From: Papaver somniferum
Taxonomy: Eukaryota > Streptophyta > Magnoliopsida > Ranunculales > Papaveraceae
Reading direction: 5' to 3'
NCBI RefSeq assembly: GCF_003573695.1
Contig: NC_039364.1
Coordinates: forward strand, 229,068,784 to 229,132,783
DNA length: 64,000 bases
The notes under the pieces are model-generated. The model was not told the origin of the DNA. It made no database searches and was given only the letters and a program-made list of their open reading frames with translations. The stretch's first letter is position 1. Each line of letters opens with the position of its first letter. The translations under genes and the position numbers were made by a program. This document shows positions 24,445-37,460 of the stretch, piece by piece.

Positions 24445-25144
24445 TCAATCTAGTGTAGGAACAATATTATCTAAAATAAGCAAAATAGGGCAGTGATCTG
24501 AGCCAACAACTACTAGGTAATTCAGTAAAGCATTGGAAAATTGCGTGTGCCGATCAGCATTAATTGCATCTCTATAAAGTCTCTCATGAATATTGTGACT
24601 ACCCTCTCTATGATTATCCCGGGTGTAATTAATCATATCCAGAAAATCCTAAATCATGTAAACCAGCCCTTTAAAGAATTTGATAATAATATTCATCATT
24701 AGATAAGTTTAAAGGTAGGCCTCATAGCTTTTCTGACTGGTTAAATATAATGATGAAATCCCCTATCACCATCCATGGCATGTTTCTAAGATTAATTTGT
24801 GTGCTTATCTCTTCTAAGAAGTCCCAGGCTATGTTTCCATCTATTGGATATGGGCTACCATAAAAGCAGGTTAGAAGCTATTGTTTTGTGTCAAAAGAGG
24901 TATTTGCTACTATATTGATCATATTAGAATCCATTGTACTATTTCAAAGTAAAATCCATCAATCCAAACTACAACCATACCAACTTCTTTACCTATAGTG
25001 TCTAAGGAAGATACTAAGGATTTTACTAGATTTCTCTGATTTTTTATTTCAGAAAGGAAAAGGACTTCTATTTATTCTTTATTGATCATATTTTTTAAAA
25101 TTCTGAGTTAAAGGATTTCTACATCCATGAACATTCCAAGACAT
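24445..25144 (-). pseudogene. LINE endonuclease (APE type), decayed
   Basis: The APE-type endonuclease nicks target DNA for LINE integration. The start MSWNVHGCRNPLTQN at 25144 is the typical N-terminus of plant L1 ORF2. The open piece at 24636-24445 ends in a VVGSDHCPILL segment, the conserved SDH box that holds a catalytic histidine. Between them several stops and shifts break the frame. Confidence 0.7.
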
Positions 25145-25513
25145 GATTTTCATAATAAATTGAAAGCAGGATGTCTAAAATGTTTTAAATAACCAGAGGA
25201 AACTGTGATTTGAGTCTACACCAATAATAACTAGTTAACTTAATGTATACTAAACACATCAAACTAATAAAGACAACAAATATATAATGATGAGCGAAAT
25301 TAGTTGTAGGTTTACTGCAAGAGACAGTGCAAGGTGATTGTTATGATGATTATTATGGATTGTGTCAATAATTTCCTATCTACTGAGAGATGTCTAGGGA
25401 ATAAGGATTATGTTAATTCTATATTCTACTTCAAAAATAGGATATTATACTAGAGTTTGGAATTGGAAAAATTGAAAAAGATAAAAATGTTGACAGAAAA
25501 TTAAAAAAGAAAA

Positions 25514-27000
25514 TCAAATTTGGGAAAGTACATGTGTCTCCTCTTGTTGCTTTGAAGGGGTGAGTAATGAGAATTGATTGGGAGATAGGTATATTATGTG
25601 ATTACTGGTTCTTGAAACATACTTGTCGATTTCTAAAAAATTCCCATCCGCCGAAGATGATAGGAAATCTGAAATTGAGATTTTAAAAGATGATTTTGGC
25701 TGAGTAATAGGAGTTTGAAAAGATGATGCAATGAAATTGGGATTAACAAATAATGCTTGAGATACAACAGGAGAAATTATCAGCGAAGATGATAAGATAG
25801 AAAATGAGGATTCAAATGAATCCATAGCATTCTCATAAGACGAGCATGAAAGCCTCCTACCAATTACAGGAGAGGGAACAATTGGCCCTGTTTGTACCAG
25901 ATTTGGAATATCATTGATTAAACCTGAACCATTTCTCAGCATCGATTCTGCAACTCATACTGATTCAATGACTCGGTGAGTTTCTGAATTAACTGATCGG
26001 AACGATTCAGAATCAGACTCAGCCAAAGGAATAAAATTTTCAAGAGAATTGAAGGGAAAATTTCTTTTTCCTAAAACTGAAGACGTTTCCTGAGACATTT
26101 CTGCATCAAAAATCACCGGCCCTAAAACTTCATACGATTGGGAAAGAAAATGAGATGAGATTTCTTCTTCAACATAAGACCTAAAAATATCATTGAAAGT
26201 TTCACGCACACCAGGTTGGCTAAGGTAGGATTCTACAGGTATTGTCTCTCCATGATGATCAAAGTTATCCTTAAGGTTCCATATTTGCACTTTCATATAG
26301 TTCAACCAAAAAATGGCATCACCTTGGTATGGAGAATCAACTGATATATCATAAATGTCTTTTAGGGGTCTACCTTGTAAGATAGCACATCTGCTGACCT
26401 TAGGACTAAATCTCATGCAGTGACTACAAACTTTAGAGGGTAAGTTTAGATAATCGAAGAAGATTTCCGTTACAACATAGTTTCCCACTTTAACTAGAAG
26501 CATGTCTATAAGAGGTTTCTCGATGTTCACCCAGTGCACACCCTTGCTACCTGACCAATCTTACTGACTATCATATCAAGCATTTTGCGACCTCTGTATT
26601 CATGTTTAGTATTTGAAATGGAAGCCCCTAAAAGAATTTCCTTCACCTTATCGGCAAAAATGCTCATTCCTTGATACTTTGTTGTCGCAGCAAGCACATT
26701 ACCAAAAGGATACCATGGGTCGTTTAGAGAAATCCAAGATAAATCTTCTTTAGAACGAAAAGATATAATTAAGATATTATGATCTACCTCCCTTATCTAA
26801 AAACCTAGATTTGTTCCCTAGAATTTACTAAGAGCTCCCCTTACTTCTCATGTCTTTAGAATCTAGGTAGAGAACAGTCTTGCTAGAGTACTATGTTGCT
26901 TTATACCAAAGTCTCTAATAAACTCTGGTGGTGTAGGTAATAATCCTGAATTACTTGGTTGCCAAAATGTTGAGATAGAGATAAACTACTAAGGTGCCTG
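25514..27000 (-). pseudogene. LINE ORF1 (DUF4283 / CCHC type), broken
   Basis: Two minus frames cover most of it: 26539-25955 (194 codons) and 25942-25514 (142 codons). Upstream, out of frame, about 26780-26560 encodes WISLNDPWYPFGNVLAA-like sequence typical of DUF4283 nucleic-acid-binding proteins. The zinc-knuckle-like segment CSHCMRFSPKVSRC at about 26430-26385 keeps C-X2-C and a last C but lacks the usual histidine. ORF1 proteins bind LINE RNA. At least two breaks make it non-functional. Confidence 0.6.
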
Positions 27001-27010
27001 TAGAGATTGA

Positions 27011-28385
27011 AATGATCACCCATAATGAATTTGAGAAGAAAGAAAGCACTCAGAGAAAGATAGGTTTCAAGAACTAAGGAGTTGTAGGTAAAATTTTTTT
27101 CTTTCTAAGAGACCATAAAAGACGCAAGAAGTTTAAGTCCCGTGAATGATGCTAAGAACTTAAATAAAGTTATCTAAAATTTTAGCCAATCTAAGGTCGA
27201 CAACCTACCAGTGTAGTCAAAACCGTTCTCCAAGGACGATTAGTCGCCAAGGAGATAGAGGAAGTGATTTATGAAGAAGATGTAGAATCACCAGTGGAAT
27301 CTAACATGGCAATATCTCTTCATATAAAATAACGAGGGTACTATCTTTTCGATATCAACCTAAAAGTCATATACTTTTCGTGATCTACTATAGACAGAAA
27401 CTGCTAAAGACGATAGCAACCACAAAGTATATACCTTGTTTTAGATAAAAATACGTTAGGTTTTTCTTTTGAGTTAGATATATAGATCAGTAAGGAAGGA
27501 GTATATTTGACTTTTTGCTTCAGATTAGGTCCTCATATCCACATTTAGGACATTAAAATGCTACCTAACCCCCAAAGTCCAACTCCCAGGCAGATTCTTT
27601 GAGAAGGCACGGACCAGGGCGCCATTGAGAGAGGCAACAGTCCAGGCTTGGCACCTGAGTTGTGCCCTGAGTTGTCCCTAGAGATTTGGGATTCAAACCC
27701 CAGTAAGATCAAGGTGGGGGAATATTTTCCTTTTTTCACGGCAGCAGGCTGAAACAAATAAACAAGGTGGTGTAGAAAACATGTCATGACGGTGAAAGAT
27801 AACAAGTCCGGAGTTGAATTGCAATCATAAAATAGGGCAAAAGGTTGTAAAGTTTTATCTTCGGTTGAGGAATGACTGAAGCTTGATAGGATGTACTAGC
27901 CTCAGCCAAAGTCTACGTGACTACGTCCCTTTCGAAACAAAACTGCTGTGATGTTGCTCCTATATGTTGTTAATCTATTGGCATTCTGTTTACTCACCCA
28001 AAACAGAACAGTAATTACATTTTTTTTTCTATAAAACTCACATAAGTCAGATCTCCGATGAGATTCATGAAATGCAATTTTTTACAGTCTAAATTTACTG
28101 AACTTTTTTAAATGTAGTTTGTCAGATACAACTGTTCTTTTCCACTATACAACACGATACGAGAATAAGTGTTTTCTTTCGAAAATCACAGTAATACCAA
28201 ACTCAACTCCAAACTCGTAGCAGCTATAGCTTGCAGTGCAATGATTTCGTTGCAGAACTGGTGGGATATAGGTTGTAAATCCCTCCAAGGGGCTTCAATT
28301 GATGTGATAACAACCAAAAGGTTGTATTACCCTTAGGCTTTAAATTGAGTTGTATTAAGTACCAGCAGAAGGATCTTTGATTCAC
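27011..28385. other. Intergenic region downstream of HCF101
   Basis: No supported gene lies here. The minus frame 27805-27545 has no recognised domain. The part nearest 28385 should contain the HCF101 3' UTR and polyadenylation site, since transcription runs leftward. A tRNA-B-box-like GGTTTGAATCC occurs near 27697 (minus) without a convincing A box. Confidence 0.5.
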
Positions 28386-31300
28386 CTATACTGGAGTTGG
28401 TTGAGGAACATCGATTAGCCGCTCCAGAGTTTGCAACTGATCATACGGAGCAATCTTCAAAATAACATAGAAGATATGAGTTAGGCCACTACACATTACA
28501 ATGTCCATGAAATTTTCTTCTTTGATGATTCTAACAACATATAGACCACATGAAAGCGTCTTTAAATCTCAACACCAAATATATATCTGTGAAGTCATAA
28601 GTGGATTGTGTTTCATCAAGGGGCTGTTTGATTAGCTTCAGGTCATACTTGTCCAGGGTATTGTGAAAATGCACCAATGCACTAAGTCAGTCATGCGTAC
28701 TTTTGTGAGTATGTAGGCAGCAATGTACTGAAGAATCACAAATTAGGAAGAAGGGTGACACTATATGAACAACGTTAGTTGACCACATGCATTGGAAGCT
28801 TGTCTACATTAATTGCAGCAACCAAGGTGAACATCATCTAGTCAAGTCATGCTAAACCAGAACAGTCAAGTTCAGTTGACATGTAGGCATTATGTAACCA
28901 TCGGGAGTATTATCCCTATTAGTACAAATTTAGATAAGAGGGTCAGTATGCACCTGACTAAATCCATCGGGCCATGTTATGGAAACAGCATAGTTCCCCA
29001 TTGGTCGAATATCTTCCGGTTCAATATCTTCCAGGACATCAGTGTATTGCAATGTTTGTTCTCCAGTCCATTCATCCTGTTTTCGGGAACAATTCACGAC
29101 AAGGAAGGCATGAGGAAGATACCAAACATGAATATATACATCTTAAACAGCATAGATGCAGAATAGAGTGAGGCATATGCAGAAAACCCAAGGTGCCATA
29201 GCCACTTACAAAATGGGAATTAGCTTATGGGATGGAGGGAGGGACAATACTGCATAAGATTATTATAAGAGGCTAACTAGTGGTTCATGAGTTTTTCTAA
29301 ATAAATTAGCAAACCAAATTATCAAACAGATAACAATTTTTAGTAATAACATCTACTTACAACACTTTTAGCAGACCGATCATTCCGTCTAACTGTTGCA
29401 GGATGCAGAAGAAATTCTTCATCCGAGTCTGGCACCTTCACCCTAATTGCTTTAATGGATTTATCATATGATACTGCTGTTGATACTGAAAAACCATAAA
29501 AAAAACTCCAATTACAATACATCAACAAAGCTGTAGAATCTTTTGAAATTCTTGTCATAATTCCTTATGAGAACATTAGAATCTCAGTAGAGTTGAGAAA
29601 CACCACCAGAAGTTGCAAATACCTTGTTGCCGAATTTTGGCGCACTGTTGAACAACACAAACACCAAGCTCTTGAAATATCTTGGAAACATCACCTTGAG
29701 GATCAGCCGCAACTTCAGGAACTCCACTATCTCCAGAAGCAGATAGCTGTCAAATGAAAGTTTCAGCTTAGTCTAAGTGCATCGGATCAAATATAGATCA
29801 CTAGCTGAGCCGCATTCAATTTTTATTATACTGCACATTTGAGACTCTTTTCTTTCTCCGTGTAATCATGCTAAGCAATAACGAAACATAACCGCAATAA
29901 AATTTATCATGGTACATACAGTTGGTCTTATAGGTAGATCAAACAGATGCGGAATTCCAAACTGTTGGACAACCTGAATATACAAGCAAAATCTGTTGTT
30001 AGGATAGAATACTGAAATGTATCAACAACTAGAAATATTTCATGAAGCATGTACACACATATCCAACTACATAAAGAAAAGAATATATGATTATAGCTGT
30101 GCTGATATAAAATTTTTTTTGCAAGATAGTTTCATGCCTGAGAACCTGAACCTCTACCAAATGGATAGTAGCGTTTTCCATCTGCATCAAAATGGCACAT
30201 GTTTTCAACTACAGCTACACATGGCACCTGGAAGAAAAAGGTCAAAACTCAAATTTATAATAGCAACTATTAAAAACAAGCCTGCGAAAAGAATGTTTCG
30301 TTTGGTACAAGAATATATTTTATTAGTTAAATTAGGTAGGACCGCACCTTAAGCTTCGAAAACATACGAACACCTTTTGCAACATCAATGAATGCTAGCT
30401 TCTGAGGAGTGGTAACAATGACGGCAGCAGTTAATGGAACTACCTGGATTTCGGTTTTATACGGGTCAAGTCAGATCGATTATGCAAATTTGGAAAGAAA
30501 ACTGATTTTGCAGTAACTAAGCATGAGAATACTGATTAATCGATTGTTCAGCTTGGGTAATAGAATGCTAGTATATGAGAAGATGCACCTGACACAAAGT
30601 AAGTTGAATGTCTCCTGTTCCAGGAGGCATATCAATAACAAGGTAGTCCAACTCTCCCCTGTTCAGTTACAATGATTAGGATTCCTAACACTGCATGAAA
30701 GGGATCTTAGACATATACTATATACTAACTCAAAAATTACAAACTCATCTGTTTGTATTGGTGAAGAGCATTACCATTCAGTAGTAGTCAGCAGTTGATT
30801 GATGACCCCAGAAACCATTGGACCTCGCATGATAGCACGACCTTGGCCAGCAAATCCAAAAGATACCAATTTGACTCCCAAATATTCAGTTGGAATAATG
30901 GTTTTCTTCTCTGGATTCTATAAGAAGCTTCTTCAGGATCACTAATGAAACTTCTATCTACTGCAATTCGATATAAAATTTAAGCACATACAAGATTACC
31001 ATTTCTAATAGCCGGTTTTCAGGAGAAACCATTGTCGGTAAGCTTGGACCGTAGACATCTGCATCAAAGATACCAACCCTAGCACCCATATCTGCTAATG
31101 TATATGCAAGATTCACAGCAACAGTTGATTTCCCGACGCCTCCCTGAAAAGCTTAAAGTACAAGCAAAGGCAATAATTAAGATAAATGAAGTAAGGTTTA
31201 TGAACAAAAGGGTGTAGGCATCAAAATATACAAAGTTGGACTAACAGCGAGAGCTTGATAAAAGAAAGATTTCTTAATCCGTGTTTTGGATATAACAGGA

Positions 31301-32560
31301 GTATATAAAAAGTCTACCTTGCAACTTGAAACAGCTATAATATTTGAAATAGCTTGTAATCCCATAGGAAGTTCCCCAGCATAGACAGGTTTGGCAGGTT
31401 GTGCTGACATCGTGACGCTAACTTTCCTGACCCAAGGAACAGCTGCAACAAGCTCGTTTGCCTGCTTCTCAAACTAAAAAGGCGCAAAACATTGTCAACA
31501 TTTTGTACCAAGAGATCAATATCATTTTGAGCAATAATTTTTTCTACCAAGTGGGAGATGGGTGCATGTTTAATATTTACTTACCATATCCTTGACTGGA
31601 CATGCAGGCGTAGTGAGTTCCAGCCGAAATGACACCTACCACAAGCAAACTAGGTATGCATCATTAAGAAGCAAACAGTTTCTCATAAGAAAAAGGCGGG
31701 AAAATGTCCCTTGATTTTCTTAATTACCTCTCCAGCTTCTTCATTAATATCGAGGTCTTTCACAAACCCACATGAGACGATATCAGTTCCAAAATCTGGA
31801 TCAATAATCTGGGACAGGGCTTTCAATACATCTTTTTCTCCGGTGCCTGCTGTTATCTTTGATGTGTTTGCTATAAAAGACGAGATGAAGCAAGTAAATG
31901 GAATTGTTATGCACAATAGATTTCGGGACTCCAAATAAGACCGAGGAATGAAGCAAGTAAATAGACTGTTCGGCTTAACCCCAAAAGGGCCAAAACCAGA
32001 GTTTGCATATCACAATTCTACTCCTAATCTCTCCGACTGCCAGATTAATATATACAATTGGCGCAGTTTCAAATGAACTTAATTTTGTAATTCTTTCATT
32101 TTATATTATCCATTAGACTATAAACTCAGAAACTAAACATTTAACGGGAGAAATGCTAAATTTCACTACCTTTTTCAAATTTCTATGATAATTCCCCAAA
32201 CTGAGTGTTTAATAGGGTCTGGAATTACAATTACCTTCAACAGAAGCTGCTCTTGTCGAAATGGAGCTTGAGATTGAGCTATTAAGAAGTAGCCAATTAA
32301 ATCTTTCATGTCTTTGAGATGCAACACAAGGATTAGAGTTTAACAAAAGAGATGATTTCCTTGGTAACAGCAACCCTAATTGAATGACAGCAAATAGAAA
32401 AAAAAAACGAAAAAAATGAGCGAGGGAGTGAAACACAGTAACCAACTCTGAGCAGAAATCTAGAGAAGAAAAAGCAGCTGGAAAATTTACCTCCATTTTT
32501 TGGTGCTTTTGAGATGAGAAATGGCAGCTTTGGAGAAGACTGAGCTTGAAGAATTTTCAT
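28386..32560 (-). CDS. HCF101: HCF101, chloroplast Fe-S cluster scaffold P-loop protein
   Basis: HCF101 is a plastid Mrp/NBP35-type ATPase that carries [4Fe-4S] clusters for photosystem I assembly. Fifteen exons total 1599 bp (532 residues): 32491-32560, 32235-32375, 31728-31870, 31585-31635, 31318-31473, 31000-31143, 30775-30917, 30589-30658, 30348-30443, 30138-30227, 29920-29973, 29623-29746, 29361-29485, 28954-29076, 28386-28454. All junctions are GT-AG except the donor after 30138, which is GC. Residues 1 to about 70 are a serine-rich transit peptide. The MIP18/DUF59 domain (about 75-135) has [20 protein letters not shown] and TTPACPVKD. The deviant Walker A GGVGKST spans about 188-194, and [10 protein letters not shown] is the Walker B region. 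Conserved cysteines occur in VVENMCHF and GVCVVQQC. The DUF971 domain (about 430-530) ends [10 protein letters not shown]. Length equals, as I recall, the Arabidopsis protein. It looks intact. Confidence 0.95.
30128..30140 (-). other. Non-canonical GC donor splice site in HCF101
   Basis: The minus strand reads TCTCAG then GCATGA at the end of exon 30138-30227. The protein must continue into VVQQFGIPH (29973), and the frame across works only with this boundary or with a nearby GT that drops residues. GC-AG introns are a known minor class with CAG|GC context. Confidence 0.6.
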
Positions 32561-33182
32561 TTTTAGAAAGATTGGAAGAGTCTCTCCAAGATGGAAGGAA
32601 ATTCAGTGGGAAGAGTTTCTGAACCTCAGAAATAAGTATGACCAACAGAATTTGAAACAAGTCATCCAAAATCCAATCCTCTCCACAAATTTTTAAGATA
32701 CCCCTCGGCTATAACTTTATTTACAAATCTCCCCTCACCTATCAATAAACTTTAATTTTTACAAAGCATTTCAAAACTAGCCAAAAAGAAAAGAGGCTCA
32801 AGTTACAGTAATATAGTAAAAGTGTACAGACATTGTGACATGAACACTGTACATTTTATCTTCACATCTCATATTCTACCATCAATGGTCCAGGTGAAAG
32901 ATGAACAAGGAAGACACTCTCTCAAAATCACTCCCTCCGCCTCTGAACGGAAAAATCTAATACTGTTACAGATACACACATCTAACAACTCACCCTGTAA
33001 GATCTTTGAATGAGCATAAAACAATGATCAGGATGCCTGTACAAACAGATAATACAAGGATGAAGAATCAAACTCAACATTTGTCACGATAATAAATAGG
33101 AGGTCAAATCAAGGAGACCTTTTATCGCTCAACATAAATCTGATGCGATAATTGCATCTTCAATCAATTAGTCTAGCTAAAA
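32561..33182. promoter_or_regulatory. Spacer between HCF101 and the VIN3-like gene
   Basis: These 622 bases hold the HCF101 promoter and 5' UTR at the left and the 3' UTR of the VIN3-like gene at the right, since both are transcribed leftward. I see no firm TATA box or light-response element. The plus frame 32822-33013 is not supported. Confidence 0.4.
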
Positions 33183-36100
33183 TCAATGCCACAGCTTGCT
33201 GCAGAAACCATTACGAGGTCTCTTGCTGGAAATAATTTCTGAAAAAGAATCAATCAGTTGTCCTGCCAAACTACTAGGGTCGTCAATCAAAGTTTTGATA
33301 AATGTGTTCACAACTCTACGTTCCTGATCTGTGGACCTTAAACTAAACCATGTCAGAAACTTCATTCGAAATTCCTTCTCGATATGGCCTCCACATTCAA
33401 GCCACCTGATAATCTTCACACAATATTCATAACTTCTGTCCAACTTAGCAGACCCACCTGAGAATCGAAAAGGTGAACCATTAATTAGGGTGCTATCACT
33501 GTCTTCCTTGGCGCTTCGTGCACGTTTCCCACACAATCCTGATCGCGATTCTACAGCTGGGACCTCTCTGATCGGTCTAACTAACCATGTCTGTGAGTCT
33601 CCACTCCCATTAGATCTTACTAAACCATTTTTCTCAGTCCCATGAGAAATTACATCATCTTCAGCTGCTTGTTCTGAGCTACATTCGATGTCTTCGTCTC
33701 TTGAATCTTCTATTGGAGTTACTTCCGCATTAAGATCGGGTACTGACGCAACATTTAAATCGAGTTCACGTGCAACAAATGGATGCTTGCCTTCATCGGC
33801 TGTGTCGGATTTCATGGGACTGTTCCCACCACAGCATTCTTCTACATCATTACTGCAAAACCCATCAAAGCAACCTTCTTCTTGTGCCCAAGCAAGACGC
33901 AGAATCTTTCCTAGGTCACGGACCTTGAATCCAGAAGACTCAACAGCTTCTTTGGTCTCTCCCTTACCACTAGAACTTCCTTCTGCATCATTCTTACGGT
34001 CCATACTTGATGGGGAATCAAATATTTTGTGAAGTATTTCGACACTCTTGGTGAAACACTTGGCCTCCGAGTGACCCAAGTCTCCAGAATCTGAATATGA
34101 TATAATACGGAAGGTATATTCGGTGCACGGTTGTAGGTTTGATATTAGAACCCTTCTTTGAGTTCTAGGAAAGGTGCAAACGGGTTCCTTTGATTGTGCT
34201 TCATCTCTGCTTTTGCAATACCATAGCTTGAAACCCGTGATGTTATCGGATGGGGAAGAACAGATCTCTTTCAAGACAATTATGAGAGATGAAGATGATA
34301 CTTCTTCAAATTGGAATCTGCAAGCAGCAGGAAGTGAATCCTCTGCAATAGAAACAGACAATCAGATTTGTTAGGAGAAGGAATGCTAATAAAAGCTAGA
34401 GGTGAAAAAATGTGCTAGAAACGAAGAAAATGAAATAAATTAAAAACTAGAAAAGAAAATTGCCAAATGCTAGATCACCTCTGTGATGTGGGGCATTTGA
34501 TATGGAGCTTAGCCATGAATCTGCCTTCTCAATTGCAAGGGAGCAGAGCCTCTGCAAATCAGCAGAGATCGATAATCTGCTGACAATGCCACGAGCCATT
34601 CTGGCGGATACTCCATCAATTGAACCAACCTCTGTTTCAAGTTTAGCCTTAGCGTCTCCAACAATTTCAAACAATTCTTTATACTTGGAAGTTCCATCCA
34701 AGAGCCTATAACTCAAAGCTATTCTATAGCAGAGGATATCCACGCGTCGAGCATCCTTAGCTATCACCAACTGTTTCTTCCAACATCTGCATTAAAGATA
34801 TAAGGCTAGGCGATAATGAATCCACAAGTTTCAAGAAAAACTTTTTATGGAGAAACAACTAACCCGAGTATCCCTGAGACTTTTCCACAAGAAGCACAAC
34901 AGTAACTACCATCTAGCTGCATCAACTGCCCTAGATCTACAACCCCAACCTTTTGGCGTCGAAGTGCACATTCAATGTGGCAAGATAACCCACATGAATC
35001 CCGATCATCCAATTCAGATGTACAGACCAACCAAAGACTAGGATCTTTGTTATCATCAAACAAGTGACAGATGCAACAAGAGCACCTCTTGCAAAATGTG
35101 TCGTCCAGTGATAAGGTGGCTCTACATGCAGCATTTTTACATATCCAAGTGTTTGAACACCCAGCATTTGGAGATAGATCACTATGTGTCTGCAGTCGAA
35201 CAGGATTTTCCCCCTTCCGCTGTAGTTTCTTAGAAGCCTGATTGTGGGCTGACAATGACTGACTTAAAGAAATTTTTTTTGAATCCTGATTCTTACATCC
35301 CTTGTTACTGGTTTTGGGGGGTTTGTCCGTAATTTTGTATTTGGACGAGGCTGAGTGCTTCTTTTCCTTATCAAAGAAAGTATGAAGAAGTTCTCCCTTA
35401 GCACCATTTTTGAGATACTCTAGGAAGTCTTCACCTCTTGAAGCATCGTTTTGGTGTCCTTTTTTTTCTGGAGTGCTTTGAGTACTTGAAGAAGGAGTCT
35501 GGACACCAAAAGCTAACCAATGAAAAGATGGAAGCTGGTCAGTTATAAGTTGAACTAAAAATGATACTTCAGGCAGACTATGCACACGATTAAGATTAAA
35601 TAGAACAAAGAAAAAAAAACTAGTTATAGATGAAAAACAAGCTGAAGCAAATGGCATAAAAATAATTTGAAGAAGAAAGCTATAATAACGAAACTACAGA
35701 TTCAAGAGAAGCATGTACAGAAGGAAAACCACCAAGTAAAACATAAAACAGGATACACTAGCCAATGAGATATATCAATCAAACATAAACCACCAAATAC
35801 TGTAAGAAACAAAAAAAAAAACGACAAAATTCCTGACCAATTCCATCAGTCTAGTTCAACTGCACCAACTGTAACTTCTTTCACTCTTTAATCCTCTTCC
35901 AAACATACAAATGATTCAGTATGTTCAATATTGTAAGTCAAAGTTAGTATCAAAATGTGATAACTCTATATCCCAACTGCCTAAAAAGTAAAAACTTCTT
36001 TGGCATACGTGTGCAATGATAATTTATATGAGAAAATTTTACTCTCTTCTCAATGCATACTGTTTGTGCGCATTAAGGGATCCTTCATGTGCCAACCTTT

Positions 36101-36627
36101 TCAACGTTACTATCCTATACACTTCTTTATTAAATTCAGACACACATCTCCATTAAGAACCTTATCCTTAAGCAAATCTTTATCTCTTGATAAATCTGAA
36201 GGGTAACCATAACCTTAAGCTTTTTATTTCAGGCTACACTGAAGACCCCACTTCCGAACGAAAATGCTTGTCAAATATCAAGAGTTCAGTACATGATAAC
36301 TGCTCGACCATATAGTGCCATTTTCAAATTTCTTCATACAACATTATAGAATGAATCTAAATTTCTTGGTTCAAAAACATCAAAGGGAGTAAATTTAAGC
36401 CAGATATCAATAATTGCCTTATCACCAAAAGGTAACAACTAGTAGAATTGAGCATATAGAATCACAAACACATAAAATGAATAATGTTATTAATTCCAGT
36501 TATTTGAATAAGTAACAAAAACTATCCAGGATTTGTGAATTTTAAATAAAATCACATAAGCTGCACAATATACTCAAGTATAACTTGGACAAATACCTTT
36601 AGTAATCACTATATCTTCAGAACCCAT
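33183..36627 (-). CDS. VIL1-like: VIN3-like protein (VRN5/VIL1-type) of Polycomb PRC2
   Basis: VIN3-like (VEL) proteins join PRC2 and help set H3K27me3 silencing, classically at FLC-type genes during vernalization. Coding exons are 36597-36627, 34864-35512, 34479-34786 and 33183-34342 (2148 bp, 715 residues). All junctions are GT-AG and the frame is intact. The atypical PHD (about residues 129-220) begins CSNTWICKNAACRA and includes CKRCSCCICHLFDDNKDPS and SCGLSCHIEC. A helical linker starting CWKKQLVIAKDARR follows. The FN3 domain (about 337-433) includes FKLWYCKSRDE and LQPCTEYTFRIISYS. The C-terminal VID domain (about 630-715) includes YEYCVKIIRWLECGGHIEKE. The PHD resembles VRN5/VIL1 more than VEL1/VIL2, though the length is nearer VIL2. 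The start MGSEDIV is the first in-frame ATG after the 5' UTR intron. Confidence 0.92.
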
Positions 36628-37460
36628 TTTTCTGAGCCACAATGAGTGTTTAAGTCATCTTCCCCTGTGAAAAAATCATCCACCATAATAACACATCAGG
36701 ATCATACTTTTGAAGATAAGACAAAACTCAACAATTCTGGATTGGCATGTAAATATTCTTAGCAGAATAACTTTACCAATATCATAAAACAGTTAACCAA
36801 CTGGTAGCGTTTTGAAAAGCAAATGATAGTTTGTTAATGTATCATATACAAGTAAATGTTTCATCTTCCATTGTTGTACACAACAGATGTTTCAATACTA
36901 ACAAAACCAAAAGCACATTTCAACTATACATGAGTATATGATACATTATAGAAATCAATCAGAGCAACCACCACCAGATTATACAATAGCGAAAATGTCA
37001 TAACTAGACCTTAATTGTTTTCGGCTTTCTCGAAAAATGAAAGTAAATTGCAATTTCATCATCACAGAGAAAAAGATAATTACCACACTTAATAAGGACA
37101 ATATATTACCGCCACATGCTAAAACAAGTCCAGATTATTTCAAAAAGAACTGCATTTCTATGTTTCTAATACAATGTTGAAGTGTTTCAATTGATTTACT
37201 ACACAGTTAATAGTCAATCAATCATAAGACCTAAAAACATAATCAAATGAACAATATCATGAATCAATTATCATCATCAAAAGTCAAGGTCAACTAATTC
37301 AAAAAAAAAAAGAAGCTAAAACCTTTAAATTAAACAGATCTACAAAGAGGAAGACGAAGTTTCAGTAGTACCAAATACCTTATCAGTAGTAGAGAATGTA
37401 ACAGAGGACGAATCAGCAATCTGAGGGGAAGAGTTTTCTACGAGCAGAGGGAAAAAAAAC
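36628..37460 (-). promoter_or_regulatory. 5' UTR of the VIN3-like gene with intron
   Basis: Upstream of the ATG, an acceptor (TTTTTTCACAG) precedes 36664. A plausible donor (GATAAG|GTATTT) lies at 37379-37377, giving a UTR intron of about 0.7 kb. The first UTR exon would run from about 37460 to 37379; its start is not defined by sequence. The intron is AT-rich and without coding content. Introns in 5' UTRs often raise plant gene expression. Confidence 0.5.
36650..36658 (-). promoter_or_regulatory. Two-codon upstream ORF (ATG ACT TAA)
   Basis: In the second UTR exon the minus strand reads ATGACTTAA, an upstream start followed after one codon by a stop. It ends 22 bases before the main ATG at 36627. 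Such minimal uORFs can delay reinitiation and lower translation. It depends on the acceptor at 36664 being used. Confidence 0.55.

Larger units (their letters stand above)
23465..27010 (-). mobile_element. L1-type LINE, 3'-truncated, minus strand
   Basis: The minus strand shows, in order, a gag-like ORF1 (about 27000-25514), an endonuclease region beginning with MSWNVHGCRNP at 25144, and the N-terminal part of the reverse transcriptase to 23465. That is the plant L1 layout. The remainder, including the catalytic YADD box, is missing because the LTR at 23464 interrupts it. The other half of the LINE is not found in this window. Stops and shifts occur throughout. The 5' edge near 27010 is approximate. 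Confidence 0.75.

Noticed and set aside
27640..27740. tRNA-derived SINE with a B-box-like GGTTTGAATCC on the minus strand
   Set aside because: No matching A box at the right distance, no poly-A tail and no target duplication could be seen.
28849..29171. Two plus-strand open frames of 105 and 65 codons
   Set aside because: They are antisense to the penultimate HCF101 exon (28954-29076) and its introns, and have no domain of their own.
33688..34032. Plus-strand frame of 114 codons
   Set aside because: It is the antisense shadow of the large last exon of the VIN3-like gene.
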